Translations under genes and position numbers: made by a program
Part shown: piece by piece, positions 44,038-54,094 of the stretch
Position numbering within the stretch: position 1 is the stretch's first letter
How the letters are laid out: each line of letters opens with the position of its first letter
NCBI GenBank assembly: GCA_042434945.1
Contig: CP170191.1
Coordinates: 1,116,001 to 1,180,000, forward strand
DNA length: 64,000 nucleotides
Direction: 5' to 3'
DNA from: Escherichia hormaechei_A
Lineage (GTDB): Bacteria; Pseudomonadota; Gammaproteobacteria; Enterobacterales; Enterobacteriaceae
The notes under the pieces: generated by a model
What the model was told of the DNA's origin: nothing
What the model saw: the letters and a program-made list of their open reading frames with translations, nothing else
Databases searched by the model: none

Positions 44038-44424
44038 TCACTTGGCGATATGCGCAATTGTGGCGATTTCCACCAGCGCGTCAGGTTTTATCAGTCCGCA
44101 CTGAATGCAGAATCGCGCCGGTTTATCACCCGGAAAAAACTCGGCGTAGATTTCGTTAATCGCGGCGTAATTTTTCCAGTCGGTAATAAAGATGCTGTTG
44201 AAGGTCACATCCGCCATCGTGCCACCCGCCGTCTCGATCACCTTGCGGATGGTTTCCAGAACGTGGCGGGTTTGCGCCTTTGGGTCATCGGCAAACAGCA
44301 TGTTATTATGTTGATCAAAAGCCAGCGTACCGGAGACATACACCACTCCATCAGCCAGCGTGCCGGGAACGAAGGGGGCCAGCGGTGCGCTGCTGCCAGC
44401 GGGAATAATTACGGATTTTGGCAT
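44038..44424 (-). CDS. rutC: 3-aminoacrylate deaminase RutC (Rid family)
   Basis: A 128-residue YjgF/YER057c/UK114 (Rid) protein: PFVPGTLADGVVYVSGTLAFD and the ARFCIQCGLIKPDALVEIATIAH end with the conserved Arg. It acts on the aminoacrylate made by RutB. The gene follows rutB after 11 bases in the operon. Confidence 0.95.
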   Translation of the reverse strand: MPKSVIIPAGSSAPLAPFVPGTLADGVVYVSGTLAFDQHNNMLFADDPKAQTRHVLETIRKVIETAGGTMADVTFNSIFITDWKNYAAINEIYAEFFPGDKPARFCIQCGLIKPDALVEIATIAHIAK

Positions 44425-44435
44425 CGTTAAACTCC

Positions 44436-45128
44436 TTAAGCGATACGAGCAAAGGACGTGGGAGAAAGCGCGTCGCAGAACGTTTCGACGTCGCTGACCC
44501 AGCCAAAAAAGGTTTCGATATTGAACAACGCAGCTTTCTGCGCAAATTCCGGCCCCGCCTGGTGAGTTGCGTCTTCCAGCACCACGCCGAAATACTCCAG
44601 AAAAAAGCCGTCGCGTAGCGTCGATTCGACGCAGACGTTGGTAGCGATACCGGTGAAAACCAGATGGCGTATTCCACGGCTGCGCAAAATGCTGTCCAGC
44701 GGCGTATTGAAGAAACCGCTGTAGCGCGGCTTCGGCAGCACAATATCGCCAGGCTGCGGCACCAGTTCATCCACCAGTTGATAATCCCGGGAGCCTTTCG
44801 CCAGCAATTTCCCCTGCAGCTGCGGCTGCTTACGCATGGTTTTCAGGGCGTTCGATTTATGAAAATTCGGTGAGCCGGGTCCGCCAGCTTCGACATACTG
44901 TTCATCCCAGCCATTTTGAAACCAGATGATCAGCATCCCTGCCGCTCGCGCTGCGGTCACGGCGGTTTGAATGTTGGCAATGACCGGGCGAGTGGTTGAG
45001 ACATCAAACCCGGCGAGATCTAAGTAGCCGCCTGGCGTGGCATAAGCGTTTTGCATATCCACCACGATCAGCGCACTTTGCTGCGGATCGAAGGTAATGG
45101 CTTCCGGTCGAGCGGTTAAGGTCGTCAT
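44436..45128 (-). CDS. rutB: ureidoacrylate amidohydrolase RutB
   Basis: A 230-residue isochorismatase-like cysteine hydrolase. Catalytic triad residues are visible as Asp in LIVVDMQNAYA, Lys in VLPKPRYSGF and Cys in GIATNVCVESTLRDG. It cleaves ureidoacrylate peracid to aminoacrylate, CO2 and ammonia, yielding nitrogen. MTTLTARPE at 45128 is the E. coli start (a Met codon directly precedes it); it overlaps the rutA stop by one base. Confidence 0.95.
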   Translation of the reverse strand: MTTLTARPEAITFDPQQSALIVVDMQNAYATPGGYLDLAGFDVSTTRPVIANIQTAVTAARAAGMLIIWFQNGWDEQYVEAGGPGSPNFHKSNALKTMRKQPQLQGKLLAKGSRDYQLVDELVPQPGDIVLPKPRYSGFFNTPLDSILRSRGIRHLVFTGIATNVCVESTLRDGFFLEYFGVVLEDATHQAGPEFAQKAALFNIETFFGWVSDVETFCDALSPTSFARIA

Positions 45129-46219
45129 CATGCCACCTCCTGAGTCAGCGCAGGGAGATGGGCGCGGCACTGCATCAGTGGTTGAATGCGCTCGCCGAAG
45201 GTTTCGATTCCCGACAGAAAATCATCGAAGGTGAACAGCACGCCTTCGGCACCAGGCACGCTTGCGACTTCATCTAACATGCGCGCGACACTGGCGTAAG
45301 AACCGACTAACGTCCCCATATTGATGTTTACCGCCGAAGTGGGATCGGCCATCTGACGGACGTTGGTATCAGTACCGGAGCGGGTATCTTTCTGACTTTG
45401 TTCGGTTAGCCAGCTTAACGCCTCTTCATCCGCGCCCGCTTTGTAGTGTTCCCATTTGGCGCGAGCGGCATCGTCGGTTTCATCGGCAATCACCATAAAC
45501 AATACATAAGAGCCAACGTCGCGCCCGGTTTGCTCTGCGGCCTGTTTCATCCGCACAGCGGTCGGGGCGAAAGCCGTGGGTGTATTTACACCTTTGCCGA
45601 AACAGAAGTTGAAATCGGCATACTGGGCGGAGAACGCCATGCCAGCGTCGCTTTGCCCGGCGCAGATCACTTTCATGGGGACACTCGGTTGCGGACTGAC
45701 GCGACAATCATTCATGGTGAAAAAATCGCCTTTAAAATCGCTTTTCCCCGTGCCCCACAGGTCGCGCAGCACCTGAACATATTCGGTGAGATAGTCGTAA
45801 CGACGGGAGAAATAGTCATCGCCAGGCCAGATACCCATCTGCTCATACTCGGGCTTTTGCCAGCCAGTCACGAGGTTGACGCCAAAACGCCCGCCAGAGA
45901 TGGAGTCGATGGTTGCGGCCATACGGGCGACGATTGCCGGAGGTAACGTTAAGGTGGCAGCAGTGGCGTAAATCTGAATGCGCGAGGTGACGGCCGCCAG
46001 TCCCGCCATCAAGGTGAACGACTCAAGGTTGTGATCCCAGAACTCAGTTTTGCCGCCAAAGCCACGCAGTTTGATCATCGACAGGGCGAAATCGAAATGG
46101 TAGTGCTCCGCTTTTTGCACAATGGCTTTATTCAGTTCAAAGGTCGGCATGTACTGCGGCGCGTGGGTCGAAATGAGCCAGCCGTTGTTGCCAATAGGTA
46201 CGAATACGCCAATTTTCAT
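45128..46219 (-). CDS. rutA: pyrimidine monooxygenase RutA
   Basis: A 363-residue class C flavin-dependent monooxygenase of the luciferase-like (bacterial luciferase/F420) family: MKIGVFVPIGNNGWLIS, YATAATLTLPPAIVARMAATIDSISGGRFGVNLVTGW. With reduced FMN from RutF and O2 it opens the uracil ring between N3 and C4. First gene of rutABCDEFG, a nitrogen-scavenging operon. A second Met codon directly precedes 46219. Upstream lies a sigma-54 promoter. Confidence 0.96.
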   Translation of the reverse strand: MKIGVFVPIGNNGWLISTHAPQYMPTFELNKAIVQKAEHYHFDFALSMIKLRGFGGKTEFWDHNLESFTLMAGLAAVTSRIQIYATAATLTLPPAIVARMAATIDSISGGRFGVNLVTGWQKPEYEQMGIWPGDDYFSRRYDYLTEYVQVLRDLWGTGKSDFKGDFFTMNDCRVSPQPSVPMKVICAGQSDAGMAFSAQYADFNFCFGKGVNTPTAFAPTAVRMKQAAEQTGRDVGSYVLFMVIADETDDAARAKWEHYKAGADEEALSWLTEQSQKDTRSGTDTNVRQMADPTSAVNINMGTLVGSYASVARMLDEVASVPGAEGVLFTFDDFLSGIETFGERIQPLMQCRAHLPALTQEVA

Positions 46220-46305
46220 CATCAACCTCTCTTCGTCTCGTAAAGTGAAAGTCAGACGGGGCGCTGCATCCTGCATATCCTTTTCAGCCGCGTAATGGCT
46301 TGTTT

Positions 46306-46320
46306 GCAAAGCGGATGCCA
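46306..46320 (-). promoter_or_regulatory. sigma-54 promoter of the rut operon
   Basis: Minus strand TGGCATCCGCTTTGC has the -24 GG and -12 GC at the required spacing (TGGCAY-N5-TTGC type). The K-12 rut operon is NtrC-activated under nitrogen limitation, which fits. Confidence 0.8.
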
Positions 46321-46384
46321 GTTTTTAAAAAGTGAATATTATTAATGTGTTAACATTGTGTTGTCTAAAATATCTGGTAAAAAG

Positions 46385-46400
46385 TGGACTAAACGGTCAA
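46385..46400 (-). promoter_or_regulatory. RutR operator between rutA and rutR
   Basis: Minus strand TTGACCGTTTAGTCCA resembles the RutR consensus TTGACCANNTGGTCAA, with one strong and one weaker half-site. RutR releases DNA when uracil or thymine binds. Confidence 0.7.
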
Positions 46401-46506
46401 AACAGTTGCACATAAAACATGCATCTGTGCGCGATGAGAGTGCAGAAGGTCGAGGCCGGGCGGGGGTTTTGCTATCCTGTTGCCAATCTACAAGAGGGGA
46501 GAGCGC

Positions 46507-47145
46507 ATGACGCAAGGCGCAGTGAAAACAACGGGTAAACGTTCGCGCGCAGTAAGCGCGAAGAAAAAAGCGATTCTTAGCGCAGCACTGGACACTTTTT
46601 CACAATTCGGTTTTCACGGCACAAGGCTGGAGCAGATCGCAGAGTTGGCGGGTGTTTCAAAAACCAATCTGCTGTATTACTTTCCGTCAAAAGAGGCGCT
46701 GTATATTGCCGTGCTGCGGCAGATTCTCGATATCTGGCTGGCACCGTTAAAAGCGTTTCGTGAAGATTTCGCTCCGCTGGCGGCGATAAAAGAGTACATC
46801 CGTCTGAAGCTGGAAGTCTCCCGCGATTATCCGCAGGCATCAAGGCTGTTCTGCCTGGAGATGTTGCAGGGCGCGCCGCTGTTGCAGGCGGAGCTGACGG
46901 GAGATCTAAAGCAGCTGGTGGACGATAAATCGGCCATTATTGCCGGATGGGTCGCCAGCGGAAAACTGGCGCCCGTCGATCCGCATCATCTGATCTTCAT
47001 GATTTGGGCCTCAACCCAGCACTACGCTGACTTCGCGGCCCAGGTCGAGGCGGTGACTGGTAAAACGCTCCAGGACGAGGCGTTTTTCCAGAGCACCCTG
47101 GAAAACGTAAAGCGGATGATTATCGAAGGGATCCGCGTGCGCTAG
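46507..47145 (+). CDS. rutR: transcriptional regulator RutR (chimeric)
   Basis: A 212-residue TetR-family regulator. The N-terminal helix-turn-helix (TRLEQIAELAGVSKTNLLYYFPSKEAL) and the residues up to LFCLEMLQGAPLL equal E. coli; from QAELTGDLKQLVDDKSA onward it matches an Enterobacter-like version. The mosaic switch is thus near 46.87 kb, between the DNA-binding and effector halves. RutR represses rut and regulates purine/pyrimidine genes such as carAB, with uracil as inducer. MTQGAVKT at 46507 is the E. coli start. Its stop overlaps the convergent LprI-type gene by four bases. Confidence 0.95.
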   Translation: MTQGAVKTTGKRSRAVSAKKKAILSAALDTFSQFGFHGTRLEQIAELAGVSKTNLLYYFPSKEALYIAVLRQILDIWLAPLKAFREDFAPLAAIKEYIRLKLEVSRDYPQASRLFCLEMLQGAPLLQAELTGDLKQLVDDKSAIIAGWVASGKLAPVDPHHLIFMIWASTQHYADFAAQVEAVTGKTLQDEAFFQSTLENVKRMIIEGIRVR

Positions 47146-47537
47146 TTTCCCGGCGGAAGAGGACAGCTTAAGTCGCCCTCTTCACACTGCATCAGCGTGG
47201 CCAGAAACGCTTCGCGCTCCGCGGTTTTCTCCGCCAGACACTGGTTAACAATCATTGGCTGAACGCTCCCGCCTTCCGTACCCGAACCGATAAACGCACA
47301 GTCCGCGTCGCGCAGGCTAATCCACGCCTGCTGCGCCTTTTTCAGTAGATCGCGCTGAGGCGCTGCCGCACGTTTGATGGCGGCCTGATACGTCTCGTTG
47401 AGCTTTTTATCGGCGGCCTGGTACTGCTGCGCGCTACAGGTGTTCAGTTCAAGCTGGGTGGTCGCGTTATCGCACTCGTCGGCCAGCGCGCTGGCGCTCA
47501 TGAGCAGGGCTGCACCTGCGAGAAATACTCTTTTCAT
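47142..47537 (-). CDS. LprI-family (DUF1311) periplasmic protein
   Basis: A 131-residue secreted protein with a signal peptide (MKRVFLAGAALLMSASALA) and a DUF1311/LprI N-terminal domain: DECDNATTQLELNTCSAQQYQAADKKLNETYQ, with paired cysteines and WISLRDADCAF. Related proteins include a lysozyme inhibitor of Mycobacterium; function here is unknown. A REP-like element lies upstream towards putA. Confidence 0.85.
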   Translation of the reverse strand: MKRVFLAGAALLMSASALADECDNATTQLELNTCSAQQYQAADKKLNETYQAAIKRAAAPQRDLLKKAQQAWISLRDADCAFIGSGTEGGSVQPMIVNQCLAEKTAEREAFLATLMQCEEGDLSCPLPPGN

Positions 47538-47593
47538 CATCCCCTCCATGTAAAAAGCCGGATACGCTGTGCTTATCCGGCCTGGGCTGTTTT

Positions 47594-47626
47594 GTAGCCC
47601 CGGTAAGCGTAGCGTCACCGGGGAGA
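47594..47626. repeat. REP-like palindrome between putA and the LprI gene
   Basis: GCCCCGGT / ACCGGGG arms around an aagcgtagcgtc centre, the common REP core. Confidence 0.8.
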
Positions 47627-47636
47627 GTTTACACGA

Positions 47637-50600
47637 TTAACCGATTGTCATCAGGCTGGCGTTACCTCCCGCCGCCGCGGTGTTGACGCTGAGCGAGCGC
47701 TCAACGTACAGACGCTCCAGCAGCAGGTTGGTCTCCCCGCGGGCGAAGCCCTGCACCGAGACAATCGCGCCGCTGCGGGCCGCAACCTGCTCGCACAGTT
47801 CGCGCAGCTGGTCGGAATCACCGTGGTAGATCACCGCGTCAAACGGCTGGGTCAGCAGGGCATCGGCCTTCGCAAAGCGAATGCGGGCCGAGACCGCTTT
47901 TGGCAACTGTTTGGCGAGGTCGCGATGCAGGGCATCTTCCGGCCACAGCACCTCACAGCCCGTTGCCGTTGCGGCTGCCAGCTGCACCAGCGCATCCTGC
48001 TCATCATCCGCGATACACAATACGCGCTCACGCGGCAGCAGCGTCCAGGTGTTGCGTTCACCCGTCGGCCCTGGCAGCAATCGTTGTGTTCCTGCCTGCG
48101 CCTGCTCGCCATATTGCGTACATAACGCCTGCAATTCTGGACGATTTGCTGCCCATTCCCGCAGTGCATTTAGCGGCTGAGTCAATGCGGCTTTCAACTG
48201 CGCATCGACCGGATACTCTGCATCCTGACGCGCGAGCGTTACTGCCAGCGCACTTTCCGGGCGATTCGCCAGCAGACGGTAGAGATAGAGCGGACCGCCT
48301 GCTTTCGGCCCGGTACCGGACAACCCTTCGCCGCCGAATGGCTGCACCCCAACCACTGCGCCCACCATATTACGGTTAACATACAGGTTACCAACATGGG
48401 CTGAGCCAGTGACCTGGGCGATGGTTTCATCAATACGCGTATGAACGCCAAGCGTCAGACCATAACCGGAAGCGTTAATCTGCTCGATCAGCTCCGGCAG
48501 CTGATTACGGTTATAACGCACCACATGCAGCACCGGACCAAAGACCTCTTTTTGCAATTCGGCAAAGTCATCCAGTTCGATCAGCGTCGGGGCGACAAAG
48601 GTGCCGCTTTGCCATTCACGGGCATCTTCGTTGTTTTTCCGTACCGCCTGGAACACCGGACGGCCTTTGCTACGCATGGTCTGAATATGGCGCTCAATAT
48701 TGACTTTCGCTTCGCTATCAATCACCGGACCGATATCGGTGGTCAGGCGACCCGGATTACCCATCCGGCATTCGGCCATTGCGCCGCGCAGCATTTTCAA
48801 CGTGTGGTCGGCAATCTCATCTTGCAGGCACAGCACGCGCAGCGCCGAACAACGCTGACCCGCACTGTCGAACGCCGAGGCCAGCACATCTATTACTACT
48901 TGTTCGGTCAGTGCTGAAGAATCGACAATCATCGCGTTCATGCCGCCGGTTTCAGCGATGAGCGGAATAGGGCGACCCTGAGCGTCCAGGCGGCTGGCGA
49001 TATTGCGCTGCAGTAACGTAGCGACTTCGGTTGAACCGGTAAACATCACCCCGCGTACGCGATCATCACCCGTCAGTTGCGCGCCCACGGTTTCCCCCTG
49101 ACCTGGCAGCAACTGCACCACGCCTGGCGGTACACCCGCTTCCAGCAAAATGGCGATCCCTTGCGCGGCAATCAGCGGCGTTTGTTCTGCCGGTTTTGCC
49201 AGCACGCTGTTACCTGCCGCCAGTGCGGCAGCAATCTGCCCGGTGAAAATAGCCAGCGGGAAGTTCCACGGACTGATGCACACCACAGGCCCTAATGGAC
49301 GGTGGGTTTCGTTAGCGAAATCATCCCGCACCTGTCCGGCATAGTAGTGGAGAAAATCGACCGCTTCGCGCACTTCGGCAATGGCGTTACTGAAGGTTTT
49401 TCCGGCTTCACGCACCAGAATACCAATCAGTTGCTGCATCTGGCTTTCCATTAGCACGGCAGCGCGATGCAAAATCGCCGCGCGTTCAACCGGAGGAGTG
49501 GCAAACCAGATTGGCGCGTTATTAACCGCACTTTCCAGCGCCTGTTCTACCTCACGCGGCGTGGCTTCACGCACAAAGCCCACAATATCTTTCGGTTCCG
49601 CAGGGTTAATAACGGGCGACATCTCACCTGCCGCTACCGGTTGTTCCAGCATTGGCAAGGCCTGCCATTTTTGCAGTGCACTATTGAGCAGGGCAGAAGA
49701 GAGCGAGGCCAGCCGGTGTTCGTTAGCGAGATCCAGCCCTGCCGAGTTGTCGCGCCCGTGACCGTAAAGATCGCGCGGCAGGGGAATTTTCGGATGCGGT
49801 AATCCAGTTTGCCCTTCCTGTTGCGCCAGTTTTTCTACAGCAGTGACCGGATCGGCGACCAGTTCATCCAGTGGCAAAGAGGTGTCGGCAATACGGTTAA
49901 CAAACGAGGTGTTAGCACCGTTTTCCAGCAGGCGACGCACCAGATACGCCAACAGCGTTTCATGGGTACCGACCGGAGCATAAATACGACACGGACGGTT
50001 AAGTTTGCCGTCGGCAACTTTCCCGGTGACCTGCTCATACAGTGGCTCGCCCATACCATGCAGGCACTGGAACTCGTACTGACCCGGATAGTAGTTTTGA
50101 CCAGCCAGTTGATAAATCGCTGCCAGCGTATGGGCGTTGTGCGTTGCGAACTGCGGGTAGATTAGATTCGGCACCGCCAGCAGCTTTTTCGCACAGGCGA
50201 GATATGAAACGTCGGTATACACCTTGCGGGTATAAACCGGATAGCCTTCAAGGCCGTCCATCTGCGCACGCTTGATTTCACTATCCCAGTACGCGCCTTT
50301 CACCAGGCGAATCATCAGACGGCGACGGCTGCGGGTGGCGAGATCAATCAGGTAATCAATCACCAGTGGGCAGCGTTTTTGATAAGCCTGAATAACAAAA
50401 CCGATACCGTTCCAGCCTGCCAGCTCAGGCTCGAAACAGAGTTTTTCCAGCAGATCGAGGGAGATCTCCAGACGATCGGCCTCTTCGGCGTCAATGTTGA
50501 TACCAATATCGTACTGACGCGCCAGAAGGGTGAGTGATTTCAGACGTGGGTAAAGCTCTTCCATTACCCGGTCATACTGGGCGCGGCTGTAACGCGGATG

Positions 50601-51599
50601 CAGCGCCGACAGCTTGATTGAAATGCCCGGACCTTCATAGATGCCACGACCATTGGACGCTTTACCAATGGCGTGAATCGCCTGCTGATAGGAAACCATA
50701 TACGCTTGTGCATCTGCGGCAGTCAGTGCAGCTTCGCCAAGCATATCGTAAGAGTAACGGAAACCTTTCTCTTCCAGCTTGCGGGCATTGGCTAACGCTT
50801 CCGCGATGGTTTCGCCAGTGACGAACTGCTCGCCCATCAGGCGCATCGCCATATCCACACCTTTGCGGATCAGCGGTTCACCGCTTTTACCGATAATGCG
50901 GTTCAGCGAGCGGGAGAGGCTGGCTTCGTTATGGGTGGAAACCAGTTTGCCAGTAAACAGCAGCCCCCAGGTGGCGGCATTAACAAACAAAGACGGGCTA
51001 CGACCAATGTGTGATTGCCAGTTACCGTTGCTGATTTTGTCGCGAATTAACGCATCACGGGTGGCTTTGTCGGGAATACGCAACAACGCTTCCGCCAGAC
51101 ACATCAGCGCCACGCCTTCCTGCGATGACAACGAAAACTCCTGCAATAACCCCTGAACCATACCTGCGCGACCACTGGCGTTTTTTTGATTACGCAGTTT
51201 ATCGGCCAGTTGATACGCCAGTTTGTGCGCCTGTTCAGCAACTGGCTGCGGCAGGCGGGCTTGTTCCAGCAGCATAGAAACCGCTTCGGTTTCCGGGCGG
51301 CGATAGGCCGCTGTGATCGCGGCGCGGGAAACCGACTGGGGCAAAATTTGCTCGGCAAAGTCGAGGAATGGTTGGTGTGGTTCCTCTGCCGGAGTCGGTG
51401 CTTCATCGCTCTCATTGGCAGCGCCAGAAAGCAGCGCAGGTAGCTCCGGCAGAGTATTGCTGTTTTCCAGTTGTTCGAGATAAGAAAAAATCGCCTGCTT
51501 AATTAACCAGTGTGGCGTGCGATCGATACGTGTCGCGGCAGACTTAATACGCTCACGCGTCGCGTCGTCCAGCTTAACCCCCATGGTGGTGGTTCCCAT
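47637..51599 (-). CDS. putA: proline utilisation A: repressor, proline dehydrogenase and P5C dehydrogenase (chimeric)
   Basis: A 1320-residue trifunctional protein. Residues 1-47 form a ribbon-helix-helix repressor (MGVKLDDATRERIKSAATRI); about 260-610 the FAD-binding proline dehydrogenase barrel; about 650-1130 the aldehyde dehydrogenase with SPWNFPLAIFTGQIAAALAAGN and catalytic Cys in SAGQRCSALR; a C-terminal domain follows. It oxidises proline to glutamate and represses put when proline is scarce. It equals E. coli to about residue 1200 (CIADDEQDAL), then becomes Enterobacter-like (VQLAAATATGCEVLWPEDALHRDL), so a switch lies near 48.0 kb. The start 51599 is fixed by the known N-terminus. 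Confidence 0.96.
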   Translation of the reverse strand: MGTTTMGVKLDDATRERIKSAATRIDRTPHWLIKQAIFSYLEQLENSNTLPELPALLSGAANESDEAPTPAEEPHQPFLDFAEQILPQSVSRAAITAAYRRPETEAVSMLLEQARLPQPVAEQAHKLAYQLADKLRNQKNASGRAGMVQGLLQEFSLSSQEGVALMCLAEALLRIPDKATRDALIRDKISNGNWQSHIGRSPSLFVNAATWGLLFTGKLVSTHNEASLSRSLNRIIGKSGEPLIRKGVDMAMRLMGEQFVTGETIAEALANARKLEEKGFRYSYDMLGEAALTAADAQAYMVSYQQAIHAIGKASNGRGIYEGPGISIKLSALHPRYSRAQYDRVMEELYPRLKSLTLLARQYDIGINIDAEEADRLEISLDLLEKLCFEPELAGWNGIGFVIQAYQKRCPLVIDYLIDLATRSRRRLMIRLVKGAYWDSEIKRAQMDGLEGYPVYTRKVYTDVSYLACAKKLLAVPNLIYPQFATHNAHTLAAIYQLAGQNYYPGQYEFQCLHGMGEPLYEQVTGKVADGKLNRPCRIYAPVGTHETLLAYLVRRLLENGANTSFVNRIADTSLPLDELVADPVTAVEKLAQQEGQTGLPHPKIPLPRDLYGHGRDNSAGLDLANEHRLASLSSALLNSALQKWQALPMLEQPVAAGEMSPVINPAEPKDIVGFVREATPREVEQALESAVNNAPIWFATPPVERAAILHRAAVLMESQMQQLIGILVREAGKTFSNAIAEVREAVDFLHYYAGQVRDDFANETHRPLGPVVCISPWNFPLAIFTGQIAAALAAGNSVLAKPAEQTPLIAAQGIAILLEAGVPPGVVQLLPGQGETVGAQLTGDDRVRGVMFTGSTEVATLLQRNIASRLDAQGRPIPLIAETGGMNAMIVDSSALTEQVVIDVLASAFDSAGQRCSALRVLCLQDEIADHTLKMLRGAMAECRMGNPGRLTTDIGPVIDSEAKVNIERHIQTMRSKGRPVFQAVRKNNEDAREWQSGTFVAPTLIELDDFAELQKEVFGPVLHVVRYNRNQLPELIEQINASGYGLTLGVHTRIDETIAQVTGSAHVGNLYVNRNMVGAVVGVQPFGGEGLSGTGPKAGGPLYLYRLLANRPESALAVTLARQDAEYPVDAQLKAALTQPLNALREWAANRPELQALCTQYGEQAQAGTQRLLPGPTGERNTWTLLPRERVLCIADDEQDALVQLAAATATGCEVLWPEDALHRDLAKQLPKAVSARIRFAKADALLTQPFDAVIYHGDSDQLRELCEQVAARSGAIVSVQGFARGETNLLLERLYVERSLSVNTAAAGGNASLMTIG

Positions 51600-52021
51600 G
51601 CCATTACTCCTGTTGTTCTGAAAGGTGCAACTTAACGTTATCGTGAAATATCCATGATGTTGCAACTTTGTGCAACCATGTTAAATGTGACATGCGTAGC
51701 AAGCTTAAAAATGAATGAAATGTTAATAAAAGAAATCGATATGACAGGGATTAAAAAAATAACTCAGACTTTTTCTCTGCGGCAGTTAACATTTTTGAAA
51801 GGTGCAACCGCAAAAAATGTGAGAGAGTGCAACCTGATGAAAAATAGTGTCGCTGAGCACTAAAATTTAATGTAAATGGTGTGTTAAATCGATTGTGAAT
51901 AACCAGCGCTTCCGGCAGGATACGGTCGCCCTGGTAAAACATAAACTCTGTTACCCCGTTCCGGTGGCAGATATAACGGCAAGTTTCGACATTGCCGATA
52001 ATAATTTTTTGGAGACTTTAG
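51600..52021. promoter_or_regulatory. putA-putP control region with PutA operators
   Basis: This 422-base divergent region contains GTTGCA repeats, the PutA operator core: TGCAAC at 51626-51631, overlapping GTTGCAAC at 51659-51666, and TGCAAC at 51671-51676, 51803-51808 and 51828-51833. E. coli put control DNA has a comparable set. The clusters near each gene suggest joint repression of putA and putP. No gene is convincing inside it. Confidence 0.85.
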
Positions 52022-53530
<1,509 letters not shown>

Positions 53531-53547
53531 TTTTCCCCTCACCCTAA

Positions 53548-53570
53548 CCCTCTCCCCGGTGGGGAGAGGG
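53548..53570 (+). terminator. hairpin after putP
   Basis: Ten-base stem CCCTCTCCCC / GGGGAGAGGG with GGT loop. The surrounding CCTCACCCTAACCCTCTCCCC motif is a frequent enterobacterial intergenic repeat and may act as a terminator. Confidence 0.65.
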
Positions 53571-53602
53571 GATAGTCCTTTCACCTATTTGAGTCTTCAT
53601 CA

Positions 53603-54022
53603 ATGAGAATTAAAACAGGGTTAATGGTGGCAGCATTCGTGATGCTGGCGGGCTGTAGCGCACCCGCACAGCACGCGGCGGTGGAAACCTGCAAAGCAGA
53701 AAATCAGATGCAGCAGACCACGCTTTATTTCGGCTTAAACCGTCCTGCCGGGGCGCAAATCACAGGCAACGAATGGCAGCAGTTTGTCGACCAGGACGTG
53801 ACGCCACGCTTTCGCGATGGTTTAACGGTATTTGATGCGCGCGGTCAGTGGCTGGGGAATGATGGAAAAGTGGCGCGCGAGCCGAGCAAGGCATTGATGC
53901 TGATCCACGCTAAAGACGCGCAGAGTGAGAAGAGTATCGAAGCGTTGCGCGGGATCTATAAGTCACGCTTCGCGCAGGAGTCGGTGATGCGGGTCGACCA
54001 GCCGGTGTGCGTGCAGTTTTAA
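53603..54022 (+). CDS. DUF3574 lipoprotein
   Basis: A 139-residue lipoprotein: signal peptide MRIKTGLMVAAFVMLAGC with lipobox LAGC (Cys18). The mature part has the DUF3574 pattern LYFGLNRPAGAQITGNEWQQ, FVDQDVTPRFRDGLTVFDAR and GQW. Function is unknown. No equivalent sits next to putP in E. coli K-12. A hairpin terminator and a REP-like element follow. Confidence 0.88.
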   Translation: MRIKTGLMVAAFVMLAGCSAPAQHAAVETCKAENQMQQTTLYFGLNRPAGAQITGNEWQQFVDQDVTPRFRDGLTVFDARGQWLGNDGKVAREPSKALMLIHAKDAQSEKSIEALRGIYKSRFAQESVMRVDQPVCVQF

Positions 54023-54026
54023 TGAA

Positions 54027-54048
54027 AACGGCGGGATAACCCGCCGTT
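54027..54048 (+). terminator. hairpin after the DUF3574 gene
   Basis: Perfect stem AACGGCGGG / CCCGCCGTT with ATAA loop, followed by a short T-rich stretch. Confidence 0.75.
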
Positions 54049-54056
54049 GTTGTATC

Positions 54057-54089
54057 GTAGGCCCGTGCAAGCGAAGCGCCGCCGGGCAC
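54057..54089. repeat. REP-like palindrome before the NupC-type gene
   Basis: TAGGCCCGTGCAAGCGAAGC...GCCGGGC, the REP core with imperfect arms, between convergent genes. Confidence 0.7.
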
Positions 54090-54094
54090 AAAAC

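Noticed and set aside
20919..47626. REP-like palindromes as possible new mobile elements
   Set aside because: They match the common enterobacterial REP/BIME layout and carry no transposase.
51654..51863. 69-codon open frame in the putA-putP gap
   Set aside because: It overlaps the PutA operators, is AT-driven and lacks a ribosome-binding site.
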